Shown: positions 34,054 to 43,908, numbered from the stretch's first letter. The stretch: DNA of 64,000 bases from Crassaminicella profunda (GCF_019884785.1 NZ_CP082326.1:1171355-1235354), one strand, 5' to 3'. Notes: generated by a model not told the origin, from the sequence alone. Made by a program: numbers and translations.

Positions 34054-34145
34054 GGAGAAGTACTCAAGTAGGCTGAAGAGGACGGTTTGCTAAACCGTTA
34101 GGCCGAGTAATCGGTGCGCGGGTTCGAATCCCGCCTTCTCCGCCA
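34054..34145 (+). tRNA. tRNA-Ser (GCT), block 3
   Basis: Class II tRNA; loop TTGCTAA, anticodon GCT. Confidence 0.96.
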
Positions 34146-34151
34146 AATAAG

Positions 34152-34228
34152 GGGCCTTTAGCTCAGTTGGTTAGAGCGTCCGGCTCATAACCGGCAGGTC
34201 CGGGGTTCGAATCCCTGAAGGCCCACCA
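34152..34228 (+). tRNA. tRNA with CAT anticodon, probably Ile2 (lysidine), block 3 copy 1
   Basis: GGGCCTTTAGCTCAGTTGG start with GGGCCTT/AAGGCCC acceptor resembles tRNA-Ile2 rather than Met. C34 would be modified by TilS. Identical to the copy at 34574. Confidence 0.85.
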
Positions 34229-34235
34229 TTTTAGT

Positions 34236-34311
34236 AGGGGTATAGCTCAGTTGGTAGAGCAGTGGTCTCCAAAACCACGTGCCGAGGGTTCAAGTCCTTC
34301 TGCCCCTGCCA
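34236..34311 (+). tRNA. tRNA-Trp (CCA), block 3
   Basis: AGGGGTA/TGCCCCT acceptor, discriminator G, anticodon CCA. Confidence 0.96.
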
Positions 34312-34327
34312 ATAGAAAAGTAATAAA

Positions 34328-34398
34328 TGAAACTAAGAAACATAAACTTTCTTAGTACTACAATTACACAAAATATAAAATTTTGGTAATTGCAGCAT
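34328..34398 (+). repeat. Two-hairpin leader element before tRNA-Pro, block 3
   Basis: Stem 1 ACTAAGAAA/TTTCTTAGT, stem 2 CAATTAC..GTAATTG, end GCAGCAT at tRNA C1. Confidence 0.8.
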
Positions 34399-34475
34399 CG
34401 AGGTGTAGCGCAGTTTGGTAGCGCATCTGGTTTGGGACCAGAGGGCCGCGGGTTCAAATCCTGCCACCTCGACCA
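34399..34475 (+). tRNA. tRNA-Pro (TGG), block 3
   Basis: 77 nt, loop TTTGGGA, anticodon TGG. Confidence 0.96.
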
Positions 34476-34484
34476 TAAAAAAAT

Positions 34485-34561
<77 letters not shown>

Positions 34562-34573
34562 TTTTTTTTATAG

Positions 34574-34650
34574 GGGCCTTTAGCTCAGTTGGTTAGAGCG
34601 TCCGGCTCATAACCGGCAGGTCCGGGGTTCGAATCCCTGAAGGCCCACCA
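34574..34650 (+). tRNA. tRNA with CAT anticodon, probably Ile2 (lysidine), block 3 copy 2
   Basis: Identical to 34152-34228, including the extra G just upstream. Confidence 0.85.
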
Positions 34651-34669
34651 TGATACAAGTTAATATTTT

Positions 34670-34745
34670 GCCCAGATAGCTCAGTCGGTAGAGCAGGGGA
34701 CTGAAAATCCCCGTGTCGGTGGTTCGATTCCGCCTCTGGGCACCA
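34670..34745 (+). tRNA. tRNA-Phe (GAA), block 3
   Basis: 76 nt, anticodon GAA, CCA encoded; last tRNA of the region. Confidence 0.96.
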
Positions 34746-34747
34746 AT

Positions 34748-34783
34748 AAAAAAACAAGTACATTTGAATGTACTTGTTTTTTT
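34748..34783. terminator. Bidirectional terminator
   Basis: AACAAGTACAT-TTGA-ATGTACTTGTT with A-run and T-run. It ends block 3 and the convergent nuclease-like gene. Confidence 0.92.
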
Positions 34784-35801
34784 AGATATTTTCTATTTTA
34801 TTGAGAATATATGGAATAAGTTTGGATATAAATAAGTGAATATCTAAAAATTTTATATTATTATTTTGTTTAAATAGAATAATATTTTCTGAAATCAAAT
34901 GATCTAATGTATTTTTTTCATAAGCAAATGAAAAATCATTGGTATCAACATATAAACATTTAACGCCAGAAGAAAGACGGCCCTTGTATAATGGAATCTT
35001 TACGGTAAAAGTATTTGTATTATTTTTATATTCAAAACTAAAACCATTTTCATAGGAAATATAGTCATCTATATGATTATTTTTATAGACTCCTTCTAAA
35101 TAAAATGAAGAGTTTTTTATATGTTGTTTTAAAATATAACATCTTTTCTCTTCTTCACCAATATGAAAAATTTGAGGAAAATTTTGAATCATTTGTTCAA
35201 TAGGTATCTGATCTAATATCATCAAAGCCTTACTAAAATAATATAAATCGTCATAGTTATGAAGAAGAATAGTATCCTTTAGCTTCTTAGTTTGTTCTTT
35301 TTCGTATTGATTATACAATGCAACACTTTCTTTACCTGAGATTTTATCATTTCGATGAATATTTAAATACTCTTCTACAGATTTTAATTTACAGTTATCA
35401 AGATGTAATTGTTTTTGGATTTTTCTAATAAGTTTCAATAGGTCAATACTTTGATAGGTTGCAATAGAATAATCAATTTTATTAGCTAGAAATCTTTTGT
35501 TTAGAAAAGGAATATCGAAGGTATTTCCATTATAATCAATTAGTAGATCAAATTCTTGAATTTTATCTTTAAAGGAAGATAATAATGCTGCCTCTTCTTT
35601 TTTATTATTGGAGAAAAATTGTTGTATAGAAATTTTACCATTTTTTATGTACAAAAGGCCTATAAGAATAACTTTGTGAAAATGAGGACTTAGTCCTGTT
35701 GTTTCAATATCAAATATAGCAAAGTTTACATCACCGTATAAAGAAACAAAGTTTTTTGGTAGATGTAATGTTTCATCAAGATTATATTGTATAATTTCCA
35801 A
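34782..35801 (-). CDS. RNase H-like (DEDD) exonuclease-domain protein, YprB type
   Basis: 339 aa. The exonuclease-like domain occupies residues 22-200: FAIFDIETTGL (DxE), LLIDYNGNTFDIPFL (second D), LLHNYDDLYYF (last D). The C-terminal 130 residues are variable and unassigned. A single-strand nucleic acid exonuclease activity is inferred. Start TTG at 35801 with AAGGAG 8 nt upstream. Confidence 0.82.
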   Translation of the reverse strand: MEIIQYNLDETLHLPKNFVSLYGDVNFAIFDIETTGLSPHFHKVILIGLLYIKNGKISIQQFFSNNKKEEAALLSSFKDKIQEFDLLIDYNGNTFDIPFLNKRFLANKIDYSIATYQSIDLLKLIRKIQKQLHLDNCKLKSVEEYLNIHRNDKISGKESVALYNQYEKEQTKKLKDTILLHNYDDLYYFSKALMILDQIPIEQMIQNFPQIFHIGEEEKRCYILKQHIKNSSFYLEGVYKNNHIDDYISYENGFSFEYKNNTNTFTVKIPLYKGRLSSGVKCLYVDTNDFSFAYEKNTLDHLISENIILFKQNNNIKFLDIHLFISKLIPYILNKIENI

Positions 35802-35931
35802 GATATCAGCTCCTTACTTCTTTACCACTATTATAATATATCATAGTTAAGATGATGAATGAACAGTCATATAGGAAATAATATCTAATTTTAACATAAG
35901 GAATATATTAATAGTATAAGGGGTGTGAAAA

Positions 35932-36303
35932 ATGGATATATTTGATAAATTAGCAGATAAGGTATCATATGGTACTAAGAAAATATCTCAGAAAACAGAT
36001 GAAATTATTGAAATCACTGAATTGAAAATGGATTTAAAGAATATTGAAGATGAAATAGAAGAAGCCAAATTATATATTGGTGAATTAGTGTATAAATATT
36101 TCCTTGCCAATGATAATAGTATGCCTGTAAGCCAGATTAAAGGAAAATGTAGAGAAATACAAAGAATGGAGACACAGAAAAATAGAGTTAAGACGCGTCT
36201 TTATAGGATAAAAGGATTGACTTACTGCAGATTTTGTGGTGAAGCCATAGATGACGAAGAAAATTATTGCTCAAAATGTGGACATAAAATTAACAGGTAT
36301 TGA
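35932..36303 (+). CDS. Zinc-ribbon protein with coiled coil
   Basis: 123 aa. Residues 20-90 are amphipathic and coiled-coil-like (ELKMDLKNIEDEIEEAKLYIGEL). The C-terminal zinc ribbon is CRFCGEAIDDEENYCSKCG. No enzyme signature. ATG after GGGGTG. Confidence 0.75.
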   Translation: MDIFDKLADKVSYGTKKISQKTDEIIEITELKMDLKNIEDEIEEAKLYIGELVYKYFLANDNSMPVSQIKGKCREIQRMETQKNRVKTRLYRIKGLTYCRFCGEAIDDEENYCSKCGHKINRY

Positions 36304-36386
36304 GAAAAAATCATGTTTTTGAAGGAATATAAGGAAATATGTAGAATTATATAATTGAAAATGTTATTTGTAAAGAGGCGTATAGG

Positions 36387-37442
36387 ATGAAAGTAATAAA
36401 TGTACAAGACTTAAAAGAAGGAATGATTCTGGCTCAAGATATTATTGGAAAGTCTGATTTACTATTTTTAACTCGAGGAACAAAATTAATAGATGAGCAT
36501 ATTCAGCGAATACAGAATATGGATATTATATATGTTTATATTGGAGAACAGGATGAAATAAAAGGGCAGAAATCACTTTCTAAATTTAGTATTAAAATAG
36601 ATAAGAAGTTAAATGAACAATATAATAAAAGCTTAGTATCCTTTAAGACAGTTTATGAAGAAGTGAGTCTTGGGAAAAAGCTTGAATCAGAGATTATACA
36701 AGAATCAGTGTCTCCTTTAATAGAAGAAGTAATGACAGATAATAATATATTGGCGCGATTAAGAAGTATGGAAATTGTAGATGATTATACCTATAAGCAT
36801 TCTATAAATGTGTGTATTTTATCTACAATGATTGGGAAATGGCTCAATTATAGTGAAGATGATTTAAATAAATTAGCTATAGCAGGTATGCTACATGATA
36901 TAGGTAAATCAAGAATTCCTAAAGAAATTTTAAATAAGCCAGGAAAATTGTCTATAAATGAGTGTCAGATTATGAAAGGGCATGCAACCTTAGGATATGA
37001 AATGCTCCAAGAACAAGATGAAATTAGCTTTGATATATGTTGTGGGGCATTACAGCATCATGAAAGAATGGATGGGAAAGGGTATCCTTTAGGGGTTAAG
37101 GGAGAAAAAATTCATGAATTTGCACGAATTATTGCTGTTGCAGATATATTTGATGCTATGACGTCAGAGAGGGTATATAAAAATAAAGAATCACCTTTTA
37201 AGGTGGCTGAGCTCATTGCACAAGATAGATTTGGTGCGTTAGATCCATATATTACAAATCAATTTCTTTGGAATATTTCAAAATTTTATGTTGGAAATAT
37301 TGTAAAATTAAATACAGGAGATATAGGTGAAATTGTGTTGATTAATAAACAAATGCCTACAAGACCTTTGGTGAAAATAGGTAATGAGTTTATTGACTTA
37401 AATAAGCATCCTCAATATGAAATATTGGAAGTAATGGGATAA
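36387..37442 (+). CDS. HD-GYP domain protein (putative c-di-GMP phosphodiesterase)
   Basis: 351 aa. The N-terminal about 110 residues (VINVQDLKEGMILAQDI) form the DUF3391-like part often found before HD-GYP. The HD-GYP domain spans about 130-300: HSINVCILST, GMLHDIGKSRIPKE (HD), HHERMDGKGYPLG (GYP signature), DIFDAMTSERVYK. No membrane segment or receiver domain, so it is a cytosolic enzyme. Activity is inferred from motifs. Downstream terminator shared with ansA. Confidence 0.9.
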   Translation: MKVINVQDLKEGMILAQDIIGKSDLLFLTRGTKLIDEHIQRIQNMDIIYVYIGEQDEIKGQKSLSKFSIKIDKKLNEQYNKSLVSFKTVYEEVSLGKKLESEIIQESVSPLIEEVMTDNNILARLRSMEIVDDYTYKHSINVCILSTMIGKWLNYSEDDLNKLAIAGMLHDIGKSRIPKEILNKPGKLSINECQIMKGHATLGYEMLQEQDEISFDICCGALQHHERMDGKGYPLGVKGEKIHEFARIIAVADIFDAMTSERVYKNKESPFKVAELIAQDRFGALDPYITNQFLWNISKFYVGNIVKLNTGDIGEIVLINKQMPTRPLVKIGNEFIDLNKHPQYEILEVMG

Positions 37443-37475
37443 GAATCAGGATAGAAAAATCCTGATTCTTTATTT
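37441..37475. terminator. Bidirectional terminator
   Basis: AAGAATCAGGAT/ATCCTGATTCTT stem with a 6-nt loop. Confidence 0.85.
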
Positions 37476-38465
37476 ATAAAAGCCTTTTTCAAAAATTTCT
37501 TTAATGACTTTTTTTTCTTTTGTAATACTTAAAGCTAACATAAGTTTAATTCTGGCTTTCTGTCCAGGAAGACTTCCACCTAAAATCACGCCAAGATTTC
37601 GTAAGTGTCTTCCAGCTCCTTCATATCCATAGGTGTCTAGTACTCTTCCCATAGGACATCTAGATACCATAACAACTATTACATTATGATCAAGAGCATA
37701 CTGAATCCCGTCAACCATAGTAGGAGGTACATTTCCTCTTCCCATTGCTTCGAGTACAATACCTTTAGCACCTGAATCAACGCAATATTTGACTAATTTG
37801 CTATCCATACCTACAGCAGTTTTGATTAAATCTACATTTGCTTCTATTGTTTCTGTATCTATGTGAGCATGCTTTGTAATATCTCTATAAAATATTACCT
37901 CATCATTATCCACAATTCCTAAGGGACCAAATTCCATAGATTTAAAGGTATCCAGGGATAATGTATGTGTTTTTGTAACTTCGCTAGCAGCATTTAGTTC
38001 GTTATTCATTACAATCAAAACACCTTTATTTTTTGCTTGTTCAGATATGGCAGTACATATGGCAGCAGAAAGGTTGCTTGAGCCATCATAGCCTAGTTCA
38101 GAACTGTTTCTCATGGCACCAACTACAATAATCGGTTTTGTACTGTCAAGGGTTAAATCTAGTAAGTAGGCAGTTTCTTCAAGAGAATCAGTCCCATGAG
38201 TTACGACAATACCTGTAATATCTTCTCTTGATACTAGCTTTTTTACAAGTTTTGTTAGTTTCATCAATTTTTCTGGAGTCATATGAGGACCTGGAATTCT
38301 ATCAAAATTTACAATTTCAATATCAGCGTATTTATCAATATTTGTTACCATAGACATGATTTCTTCACTAGATAAAGCAGGAATGGCTGCAGATATTCTA
38401 GGATCTATTTTCATTGAAATGGTTCCACCAGTGAATACAACAGCTACTTTATTTGGGTTTTTCAT
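37470..38465 (-). CDS. ansA: L-asparaginase (type I-like, cytosolic)
   Basis: 331 aa. It hydrolyses asparagine to aspartate and ammonia. FTGGTISM near the N-terminus carries the first catalytic Thr, and VVTHGTDSLEETAYLL carries the second Thr and Asp. No signal peptide, so it is probably cytoplasmic. ATG after AAGGAGG. Monocistronic. Confidence 0.93.
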   Translation of the reverse strand: MKNPNKVAVVFTGGTISMKIDPRISAAIPALSSEEIMSMVTNIDKYADIEIVNFDRIPGPHMTPEKLMKLTKLVKKLVSREDITGIVVTHGTDSLEETAYLLDLTLDSTKPIIVVGAMRNSSELGYDGSSNLSAAICTAISEQAKNKGVLIVMNNELNAASEVTKTHTLSLDTFKSMEFGPLGIVDNDEVIFYRDITKHAHIDTETIEANVDLIKTAVGMDSKLVKYCVDSGAKGIVLEAMGRGNVPPTMVDGIQYALDHNVIVVMVSRCPMGRVLDTYGYEGAGRHLRNLGVILGGSLPGQKARIKLMLALSITKEKKVIKEIFEKGFYK

Positions 38466-38944
38466 AAATGAAACCTCCTTATAAATAAAAAATTTATATA
38501 AATGATGATTCTAATAAATATGTTAACAGATATATATATAAATTTAAATAGTTTTATACAAAAAACAAAAGAGCCAGTCCTCGGGGACTGGTTCTTTTGT
38601 TGGTTTACGTTCAAAAGGGGTATTGGGAATAGAGATTATATTATCGAGGTTATCAGGGGGATAACCACTAAACAAATTATAACAAAAACCGACAAACTTG
38701 ACAAGTGTTTTGACAAAGTTTTTTATTTTTTTTACGAAATATGGGGAATTTTGAAAAATGGATATTTTGAAATTATAATTTTTAATTTGAATATATAATG
38801 AGTTTTCTAAAATAAGGTAGAGACTATTATTTTTTTAATACAGCAGGTAATAATAAGTTTGTAGTAAAGCGCTTTACAAAGACAGTAGTTTCATATAAAA
38901 TATGGAAAGATATAAACAAATTTTTGATAATGGAGATGTTTGAA
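38466..38944 (+). other. Intergenic region with two hairpins
   Basis: About 480 bp without a convincing gene. A terminator-like hairpin lies at 38568-38599 and a second perfect hairpin, GGTTATC-AGGG-GGATAACC, at 38649-38667. A 98-codon open frame across it has no ribosome binding site, reads through both hairpins and is not called. Confidence 0.6.
38568..38599 (+). terminator. Terminator-like hairpin of an unknown transcript
   Basis: AAAAGAGCCAGTCC-TCGG-GGACTGGTTCTTTT, TCGG-capped, then TTTTG. No coding gene ends here on either strand. Confidence 0.6.
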
Positions 38945-40102
38945 ATGGAAGTTTATTTAGATAATAGTGCTACCACAAAACCTAATAAAGAAGTTGTAGA
39001 GATGATGCTAAAAGGGCTTACTGATTATTATGGAAATCCATCATCCCTTCATCATAAGGGGGTTGAAGTGGAGAAACTAATGAAGACAGCACGTAAACAG
39101 CTGGCAAAAGCATTAGGAGCAAGGGAACAAGAAATTATTTTTACTTCAGGAGGCACTGAATCAAATAATACGGCCATAATAGGTGCTGTAGAATCTAAAA
39201 AAAGAAAAGGGAAAAAAATCATTACCACAAAAATTGAGCATCCATCTGTTTTAAATGTATATAAAAATTTAGAAAAAAAAGGCTATGAAGTAATCTATTT
39301 AGATGTTGATTCTTTTGGAAAAATTAATATAGAAGAGTTAAAGAATTATTTGTCTGAGGATACCATACTAATAAGTATTATGCATGTAAATAATGAAGTT
39401 GGAACCGTGCAGCCTGTAGAAGAAATAGGCAAAATCATTAAGAATTGTACCAATAAACCAATACTTCATGTAGATGCTATTCAATCTTTTGGCAAAATTA
39501 AATTTACACCTAGTAAATTAGGTGCAGATCTTTTATCTATCAGTGGTCATAAAGTTCACGGGCCAAAAGGGATTGGAGGTTTGTATATTAAAAAGAATTT
39601 AAAAGTAACACCTATTATTTATGGAGGAAATCAAGAAACCGGCATTAGATCAGGTACTGAAAATGTTCCAGGAATATTAGGATTAGGTGAAGCTAGTAAA
39701 GGTTTATATGAAAATATAGATAGCAACTTAGAAAAATTGTGGACTTTAAAAAATACTTTTATAGAGCATGTAAAAAATGAAATTGCAGATATTAAAATTA
39801 ATGGTTATGAAAGGGAAGGTAGTGCACCCCATATAGCTAATATTAGTTTCTTAGGAATAAGAGGAGAAGTGTTACTTCATAGTCTCGAACAGGATGGCAT
39901 ATATGTATCAACGGGTTCTGCTTGTTCATCAAGGAAAAACACAAAAAGCCATGTATTAAATGCCATGGGACTTAAAGAAGATGAGATAGAAGGAGCTATT
40001 CGTTTTAGTTTTTCTTATCATAATACACAAGAAGAAATTGATTATGCAGTAGATAAAATAATAAAATCAGTAAAAGATATAAGAAAAATTATGAAGAGGT
40101 GA
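38945..40102 (+). CDS. Cysteine desulfurase (NifS/IscS family)
   Basis: 385 aa PLP enzyme that mobilises cysteine sulfur. [13 protein letters not shown] at the start, [15 protein letters not shown] (PLP lysine), and [17 protein letters not shown] (active-site Cys loop) are all present. In-frame starts upstream overlap the TGGAG site, so 38945 is chosen. thiI follows after 4 bp, so its role is probably sulfur supply for tRNA 4-thiouridine and possibly thiamine. Confidence 0.95.
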   Translation: MEVYLDNSATTKPNKEVVEMMLKGLTDYYGNPSSLHHKGVEVEKLMKTARKQLAKALGAREQEIIFTSGGTESNNTAIIGAVESKKRKGKKIITTKIEHPSVLNVYKNLEKKGYEVIYLDVDSFGKINIEELKNYLSEDTILISIMHVNNEVGTVQPVEEIGKIIKNCTNKPILHVDAIQSFGKIKFTPSKLGADLLSISGHKVHGPKGIGGLYIKKNLKVTPIIYGGNQETGIRSGTENVPGILGLGEASKGLYENIDSNLEKLWTLKNTFIEHVKNEIADIKINGYEREGSAPHIANISFLGIRGEVLLHSLEQDGIYVSTGSACSSRKNTKSHVLNAMGLKEDEIEGAIRFSFSYHNTQEEIDYAVDKIIKSVKDIRKIMKR

Positions 40103-40106
40103 TGAA

Positions 40107-41282
40107 ATGAAAAGGATATTAATTGTAAGATATGGTGAAATTGCATTAAAGGGACTGAATAAATCATATTTTATAAATAAGCTTGTAAAACATATAAAAG
40201 CTAATTTAAGTGATTTAGGAGAGTTAAAGGTATGGCACTCAGGAGGTCTTGTATATGTTGATATGGATGGATATGATGAAGAAGAGGTAATTGAAAAGGT
40301 TATAAAAGTATTTGGTATTGTATCTGTAAGTCCTGCCTATGAGATGAAAAAGGATATGGAAACGATCTATGCAGTTGCATTAAAGCATATGCAGGAGATT
40401 ATAGAAGAAGATGAGATTAAAACATTTAAGGTAGAGAGTCGACGAGGAGATAAAAGCTTTCCAATGAAGTCTCCAGAAATATCAAGAATGGTTGGTGGAT
40501 ATGTTTTTAACCATATAGAAGAATTAAAAGTAGATGTACATCATCCAGATTTGATGCTATATGTGGATGTAAGGGAAAAAGCATATGTATATTCTAAAAA
40601 GATAGCAGGACATGGAGGACTTCCTTTAGGAACAAATGGAACAGCTATGGTATTATTATCTGGAGGGATTGATAGTCCAGTAGCTGCTTGGATGATGGCC
40701 AAAAGAGGTATGAATATAGAAGCTGTACACTATCATAGTTATCCATTTACCAGTGAAAGAGCAAAAGAAAAGGTAATTGATTTAGCAAGGATTATTGCTA
40801 CATATTGTGGAAATATTCGTATTCATTGTGTGAATTTATTGCCTATACAAAAGGAAATAAATGAAAAGTGTCCAGAAGATGAAATGACTATTTTATCAAG
40901 AAGATTTATGATGAAAATAGCAGAAAGAATAGCAAAAAAGAGAGAATGTCATGCTTTGGTTACAGGTGAAAGTATTGGACAAGTAGCTAGTCAAACTATT
41001 CAAGGTCTTACTGTTACCAATCATGCAGTAGAGATTCCTGTATTTAGGCCTCTTATTGCATTAGATAAAGTTGATATTATGGATATTGCAAAAAAAATTG
41101 ATACCTATGAAACATCTATCTTGCCCCATGAAGATTGTTGTACAGTATTTTTACCTAAAAGACCTGTTACCAAACCTAGAGTAGATAAAATTTTACAATC
41201 GGAAAGTAAACTTGATGTTGAAGCATTAGTTAAAGAGGCAGTAGAGAATATGGAAGTTATAGAGGTATCTATAGAAGAATAA
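40107..41282 (+). CDS. thiI: tRNA 4-thiouridine sulfurtransferase
   Basis: 391 aa. N-terminal ferredoxin-like/THUMP region (residues 1-165) and the PP-loop ATPase domain with [36 protein letters not shown] is near the C-terminus. There is no C-terminal rhodanese domain, as in most Firmicutes and consistent with the NifS-type partner upstream. Start after GAGGTGATGAA. Confidence 0.95.
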   Translation: MKRILIVRYGEIALKGLNKSYFINKLVKHIKANLSDLGELKVWHSGGLVYVDMDGYDEEEVIEKVIKVFGIVSVSPAYEMKKDMETIYAVALKHMQEIIEEDEIKTFKVESRRGDKSFPMKSPEISRMVGGYVFNHIEELKVDVHHPDLMLYVDVREKAYVYSKKIAGHGGLPLGTNGTAMVLLSGGIDSPVAAWMMAKRGMNIEAVHYHSYPFTSERAKEKVIDLARIIATYCGNIRIHCVNLLPIQKEINEKCPEDEMTILSRRFMMKIAERIAKKRECHALVTGESIGQVASQTIQGLTVTNHAVEIPVFRPLIALDKVDIMDIAKKIDTYETSILPHEDCCTVFLPKRPVTKPRVDKILQSESKLDVEALVKEAVENMEVIEVSIEE

Positions 41283-41293
41283 TGAGTTAGATT

Positions 41294-41328
41294 AAGTGAC
41301 GATCGTAAGGATGATCGTCACTTTTTTA
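41294..41328 (+). terminator. Terminator of desulfurase-thiI
   Basis: AAGTGACGATC/GATCGTCACTT and T-run. Confidence 0.9.
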
Positions 41329-41367
41329 GTAAAAAAAATTATATTACAAAAATAGTCAATTTTCATC

Positions 41368-41394
41368 AAAGGAGAAATGAGGATTTTCAAGAAT
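41368..41394 (+). promoter_or_regulatory. Putative sigma-H promoter of the spoIIA operon
   Basis: AAAGGAGAA (sigma-H -35 RNAGGAWWW, 8 of 9) then 11 bp then CAAGAAT (-10 RNNGAAT, 6 of 7). The spacing and position agree with the sigma-H control known for spoIIA in Bacillus. Confidence 0.6.
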
Positions 41395-41429
41395 ATTTAA
41401 AAAGAGAGGGATGAAAGGGAGGGATTTTA

Positions 41430-41765
41430 TTGCGTATTCATTTTGAAACAATTGATAATCATTTAATTGTCAAATTAAATGGAGAATTAGATCATCATAC
41501 AGCTGAAGAAATCAGAGAAGAGGTTGATAAAGAAATCGATAATAATAATATTAAACATATTATTTTTGATTTAGAAGATATGAATTTTATGGATAGCTCA
41601 GGAATTGGTGTGGTAATAGGAAGATATAAAAAAGTACAAAAATTAGGTGGACAAGCTGGGGTAATCAATATGAATCATAGAGTGGAAAGAATATTTAAAA
41701 TGTCAGGATTGTTTAATATTATTAAAAAGTTTGAGAATAAAAATGAGGCAATAGAAAGATTATAA
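41430..41765 (+). CDS. spoIIAA: Anti-sigma-F factor antagonist SpoIIAA
   Basis: 111-aa STAS protein. When unphosphorylated it releases sigma-F from SpoIIAB in the forespore. The phosphoacceptor motif MDSSGIG is at about residues 54-60. TTG start with GGGAGGG 8 nt upstream. First gene of spoIIAA-spoIIAB-sigF. Confidence 0.95.
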   Translation: MRIHFETIDNHLIVKLNGELDHHTAEEIREEVDKEIDNNNIKHIIFDLEDMNFMDSSGIGVVIGRYKKVQKLGGQAGVINMNHRVERIFKMSGLFNIIKKFENKNEAIERL

Positions 41766-41778
41766 AGGGGTGAGGGAA

Positions 41779-42213
41779 TTGACAACGAAAAATCATATGA
41801 AACTAGAATTTATGAGCAAATCACAAAATGAGGCCTTCGCTAGGGTTGTAGTAGCTTCCTTTGCTTCACAGCTAGACCCTACTATTGAAGAATTAGCAGA
41901 TGTAAAAACAGCTGTATCTGAAGCTGTAACAAATGCTATTATCCATGGATATGAAGGAAAAGAAGGGATTGTTTTTGTTGAATGTAGCATTTCTGATGAT
42001 GCAATAGAGATCATTATAGAAGATAATGGAAAAGGCATTGAAGATGTGGAAATGGCAAGACAACCATTGTACACTTCAAAGCCAGAGTTAGAAAGATCAG
42101 GCATGGGCTTTACAGTAATGGAAACTTTCATGGATATAGTAGAAATAGAAACCAACAAGGATATGGGAACAAAAATAAGAATGCTAAAAAGATTTGAAAG
42201 CTGTGATGACTAA
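41779..42213 (+). CDS. spoIIAB: Anti-sigma-F factor / serine kinase SpoIIAB
   Basis: 144-aa GHKL kinase that binds sigma-F and phosphorylates SpoIIAA. N-box [14 protein letters not shown]1 box DNGKGIED and G2 box RSGMGFTVM are present. I chose TTG at 41779 (AAAGGGGTG 7 nt upstream), giving an N-terminus comparable to Bacillus; GTG at 41770 and a downstream ATG are alternatives. Confidence 0.94.
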   Translation: MTTKNHMKLEFMSKSQNEAFARVVVASFASQLDPTIEELADVKTAVSEAVTNAIIHGYEGKEGIVFVECSISDDAIEIIIEDNGKGIEDVEMARQPLYTSKPELERSGMGFTVMETFMDIVEIETNKDMGTKIRMLKRFESCDD

Positions 42214-42225
42214 GGGGTAGATAAT

Positions 42226-42999
42226 ATGGGAATAAGTGCATTATCGGAGGAGCAAAACAAAATATTAAAGCATGAAGAAACGATTGAGCTTATAAAAAGG
42301 GCACAAGCAGGAGATCAAGATGCAAAAAATATGTTAGTTGGTCATAACTTAGGACTTGTAAGAAGTGTATTAAAAAGGTTTATGAATAGGGGATATGATA
42401 AAGAAGATTTATATCAGTTAGGATGTATAGGACTTGTAAAAGCAATAGAAAAATTTGATTTTACATATGATGTAAGATTTTCAACTTATGCAGTACCAAT
42501 GATTATTGGAGAAATTAAAAGGTTTTTAAGAGATGATGGAATGATTAAAGTAAGTCGTTCCTTAAAGCAAACAGCAGCAAGAGTAAAAAGTACCAAAGAA
42601 TTATTATTTAAAAAAAATGGAATAGAGCCGACACTGCAAGAAATTTCTAATGAACTAGATATACCAAAAGAAGAAATTGTAATGGCATTAGATTCAAATG
42701 TTCAGCCAGATTATTTGTATGATGTGATTCATCAAGATGATGGTTCACCAGTTCACCTGATTGACAAAATTAGTGAAACAAAAACAAAAGACGAAGGTGA
42801 GATGCTTGATCGGATTGCTTTAATAGAAATTCTTTCAAGATTAAAACCAAGAGAAAGAAAAATTATTGTTTTGAGATATTTTAAAGATAAAACCCAAACA
42901 GAAATTGCACAAATGCTAGGCATTTCACAGGTACAGGTATCACGAATAGAAAAAAAAGTTTTAAGTCATATGAAAGAACTATTAGAGAAGACATGGTAA
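42226..42999 (+). CDS. sigF: RNA polymerase sigma-F factor
   Basis: 257-aa group 3 sigma-70 factor for early forespore genes. Region 2 DLYQLGCIGLVKAIEKFD and RFSTYAVPMIIGEIKRFLRD, region 3, and region 4 with the helix-turn-helix QTEIAQMLGISQVQVSRIEKK. Third gene of the operon, 12 bp after spoIIAB. The stop codon lies in the terminator. Confidence 0.96.
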   Translation: MGISALSEEQNKILKHEETIELIKRAQAGDQDAKNMLVGHNLGLVRSVLKRFMNRGYDKEDLYQLGCIGLVKAIEKFDFTYDVRFSTYAVPMIIGEIKRFLRDDGMIKVSRSLKQTAARVKSTKELLFKKNGIEPTLQEISNELDIPKEEIVMALDSNVQPDYLYDVIHQDDGSPVHLIDKISETKTKDEGEMLDRIALIEILSRLKPRERKIIVLRYFKDKTQTEIAQMLGISQVQVSRIEKKVLSHMKELLEKTW

Positions 43000-43016
43000 A
43001 TACATGTCTTTTTTTA
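42988..43016 (+). terminator. Terminator of the spoIIA operon
   Basis: AGACATG/CATGTCT around the TAA stop, then T8. Confidence 0.85.
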
Positions 43017-43043
43017 TGCCAAAATACTTGATTAAAATTTAAA

Positions 43044-43073
43044 GAATTTTCGTTAAGTGAATGGAGAATACTA
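43044..43073 (+). promoter_or_regulatory. Putative sigma-G promoter of the spoVA operon
   Basis: GAATT, 18 bp, AATACTA: one mismatch in each element to the sigma-G pattern (GHATR, CATNHTA). The forespore timing of spoVA supports it. Confidence 0.45.
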
Positions 43074-43101
43074 AAAGTAAAGAACGTGAAGAGGTGATTT
43101 T

Positions 43102-43260
43102 ATGATTTTGAAAAAGAAGACGTATTTTCTTTTGACAATAGTCTTCTTACTCATTACCCTTACTTCATTTTTTTTATATATGAATAAACCAAAAGCCAAT
43201 AAATATACCAGAGCAAAGTTGGTTTTTGACTATGTAGTAAGGAATGATGTAAGGGGATGA
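43102..43260 (+). CDS. Small single-TM protein (52 aa) upstream of spoVAA
   Basis: MILKKKTYFLLTIVFLLITLTSFFLYM: basic N-terminus and one hydrophobic segment, then a polar tail. Start after GAGGTGATTTT. It ends 4 bp before spoVAA and should be cotranscribed. Not one of the standard SpoVA proteins; function unknown. Confidence 0.65.
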   Translation: MILKKKTYFLLTIVFLLITLTSFFLYMNKPKANKYTRAKLVFDYVVRNDVRG

Positions 43261-43264
43261 AGAA

Positions 43265-43888
43265 ATGTTAAAAAAAGAGATTTATATCCAATTGAAGGAT
43301 GGATATGATGTAATTCCAGGTAATAAAGTACTTATAAAAGATTTAGCTGTTATAGTAGCAGAAGATGATATAAAAGAGGGATTGCTAAATTTAGAAGTGT
43401 TAGAAGTTCCTAAAAATGCACAGGAGCACATAGTCGTCTCAATTTTAACGATTGTAGAAAAAATTTCAAAAAAATATCCTCATATAAAAGTTTTTCCTAT
43501 AGGAGAAGCTGAGATCCTAGTAAAGATAGCATATAAATCTAAAAATGATTGTAAAGGATGGTTGTTATTTAAACTTGCCATAGTGTGTATTGTTCTTTTT
43601 GTAGGATCTGGTTTAGCTCTTATGAATTTTCATGCAGATGTAAATATGAGAGAGGCTCATAGGGAAGTTTATAAAATGATTACTGGAATAGATGAAAAAA
43701 GACCATTGATTTTACAAATTCCTTATTCTTTAGGAATTGGTTTTGGAATGGCAGTATTTTTTAATCATATTTTACCAAAAAGTTTTCGCAATGAACCAAG
43801 TCCTATGGAAGTTGAAATGGCATCCTATAGGAAGAATATAGATGGTTATATCTTAAAAAACCAAAAAAATACAGAGGAAAAAAAATAG
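43265..43888 (+). CDS. spoVAA: Stage V sporulation protein AA
   Basis: 207 aa with a soluble N-terminal domain (1-95) and two TM segments (about 98-120 and 148-168). SpoVA proteins move Ca-dipicolinate into and out of the spore core. EIYIQLKDGYDVIPGNKV and the C-terminal GIGFGMAVFFNH fit SpoVAA. Operon order confirms it. Confidence 0.9.
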   Translation: MLKKEIYIQLKDGYDVIPGNKVLIKDLAVIVAEDDIKEGLLNLEVLEVPKNAQEHIVVSILTIVEKISKKYPHIKVFPIGEAEILVKIAYKSKNDCKGWLLFKLAIVCIVLFVGSGLALMNFHADVNMREAHREVYKMITGIDEKRPLILQIPYSLGIGFGMAVFFNHILPKSFRNEPSPMEVEMASYRKNIDGYILKNQKNTEEKK

Positions 43889-43908
43889 AGATTGGCTGGT
43901 GAAGAATT

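Noticed and set aside
38502-38798. 98-codon open frame
   Set aside because: No ribosome binding site, runs through two hairpins, composition unlike the neighbours.
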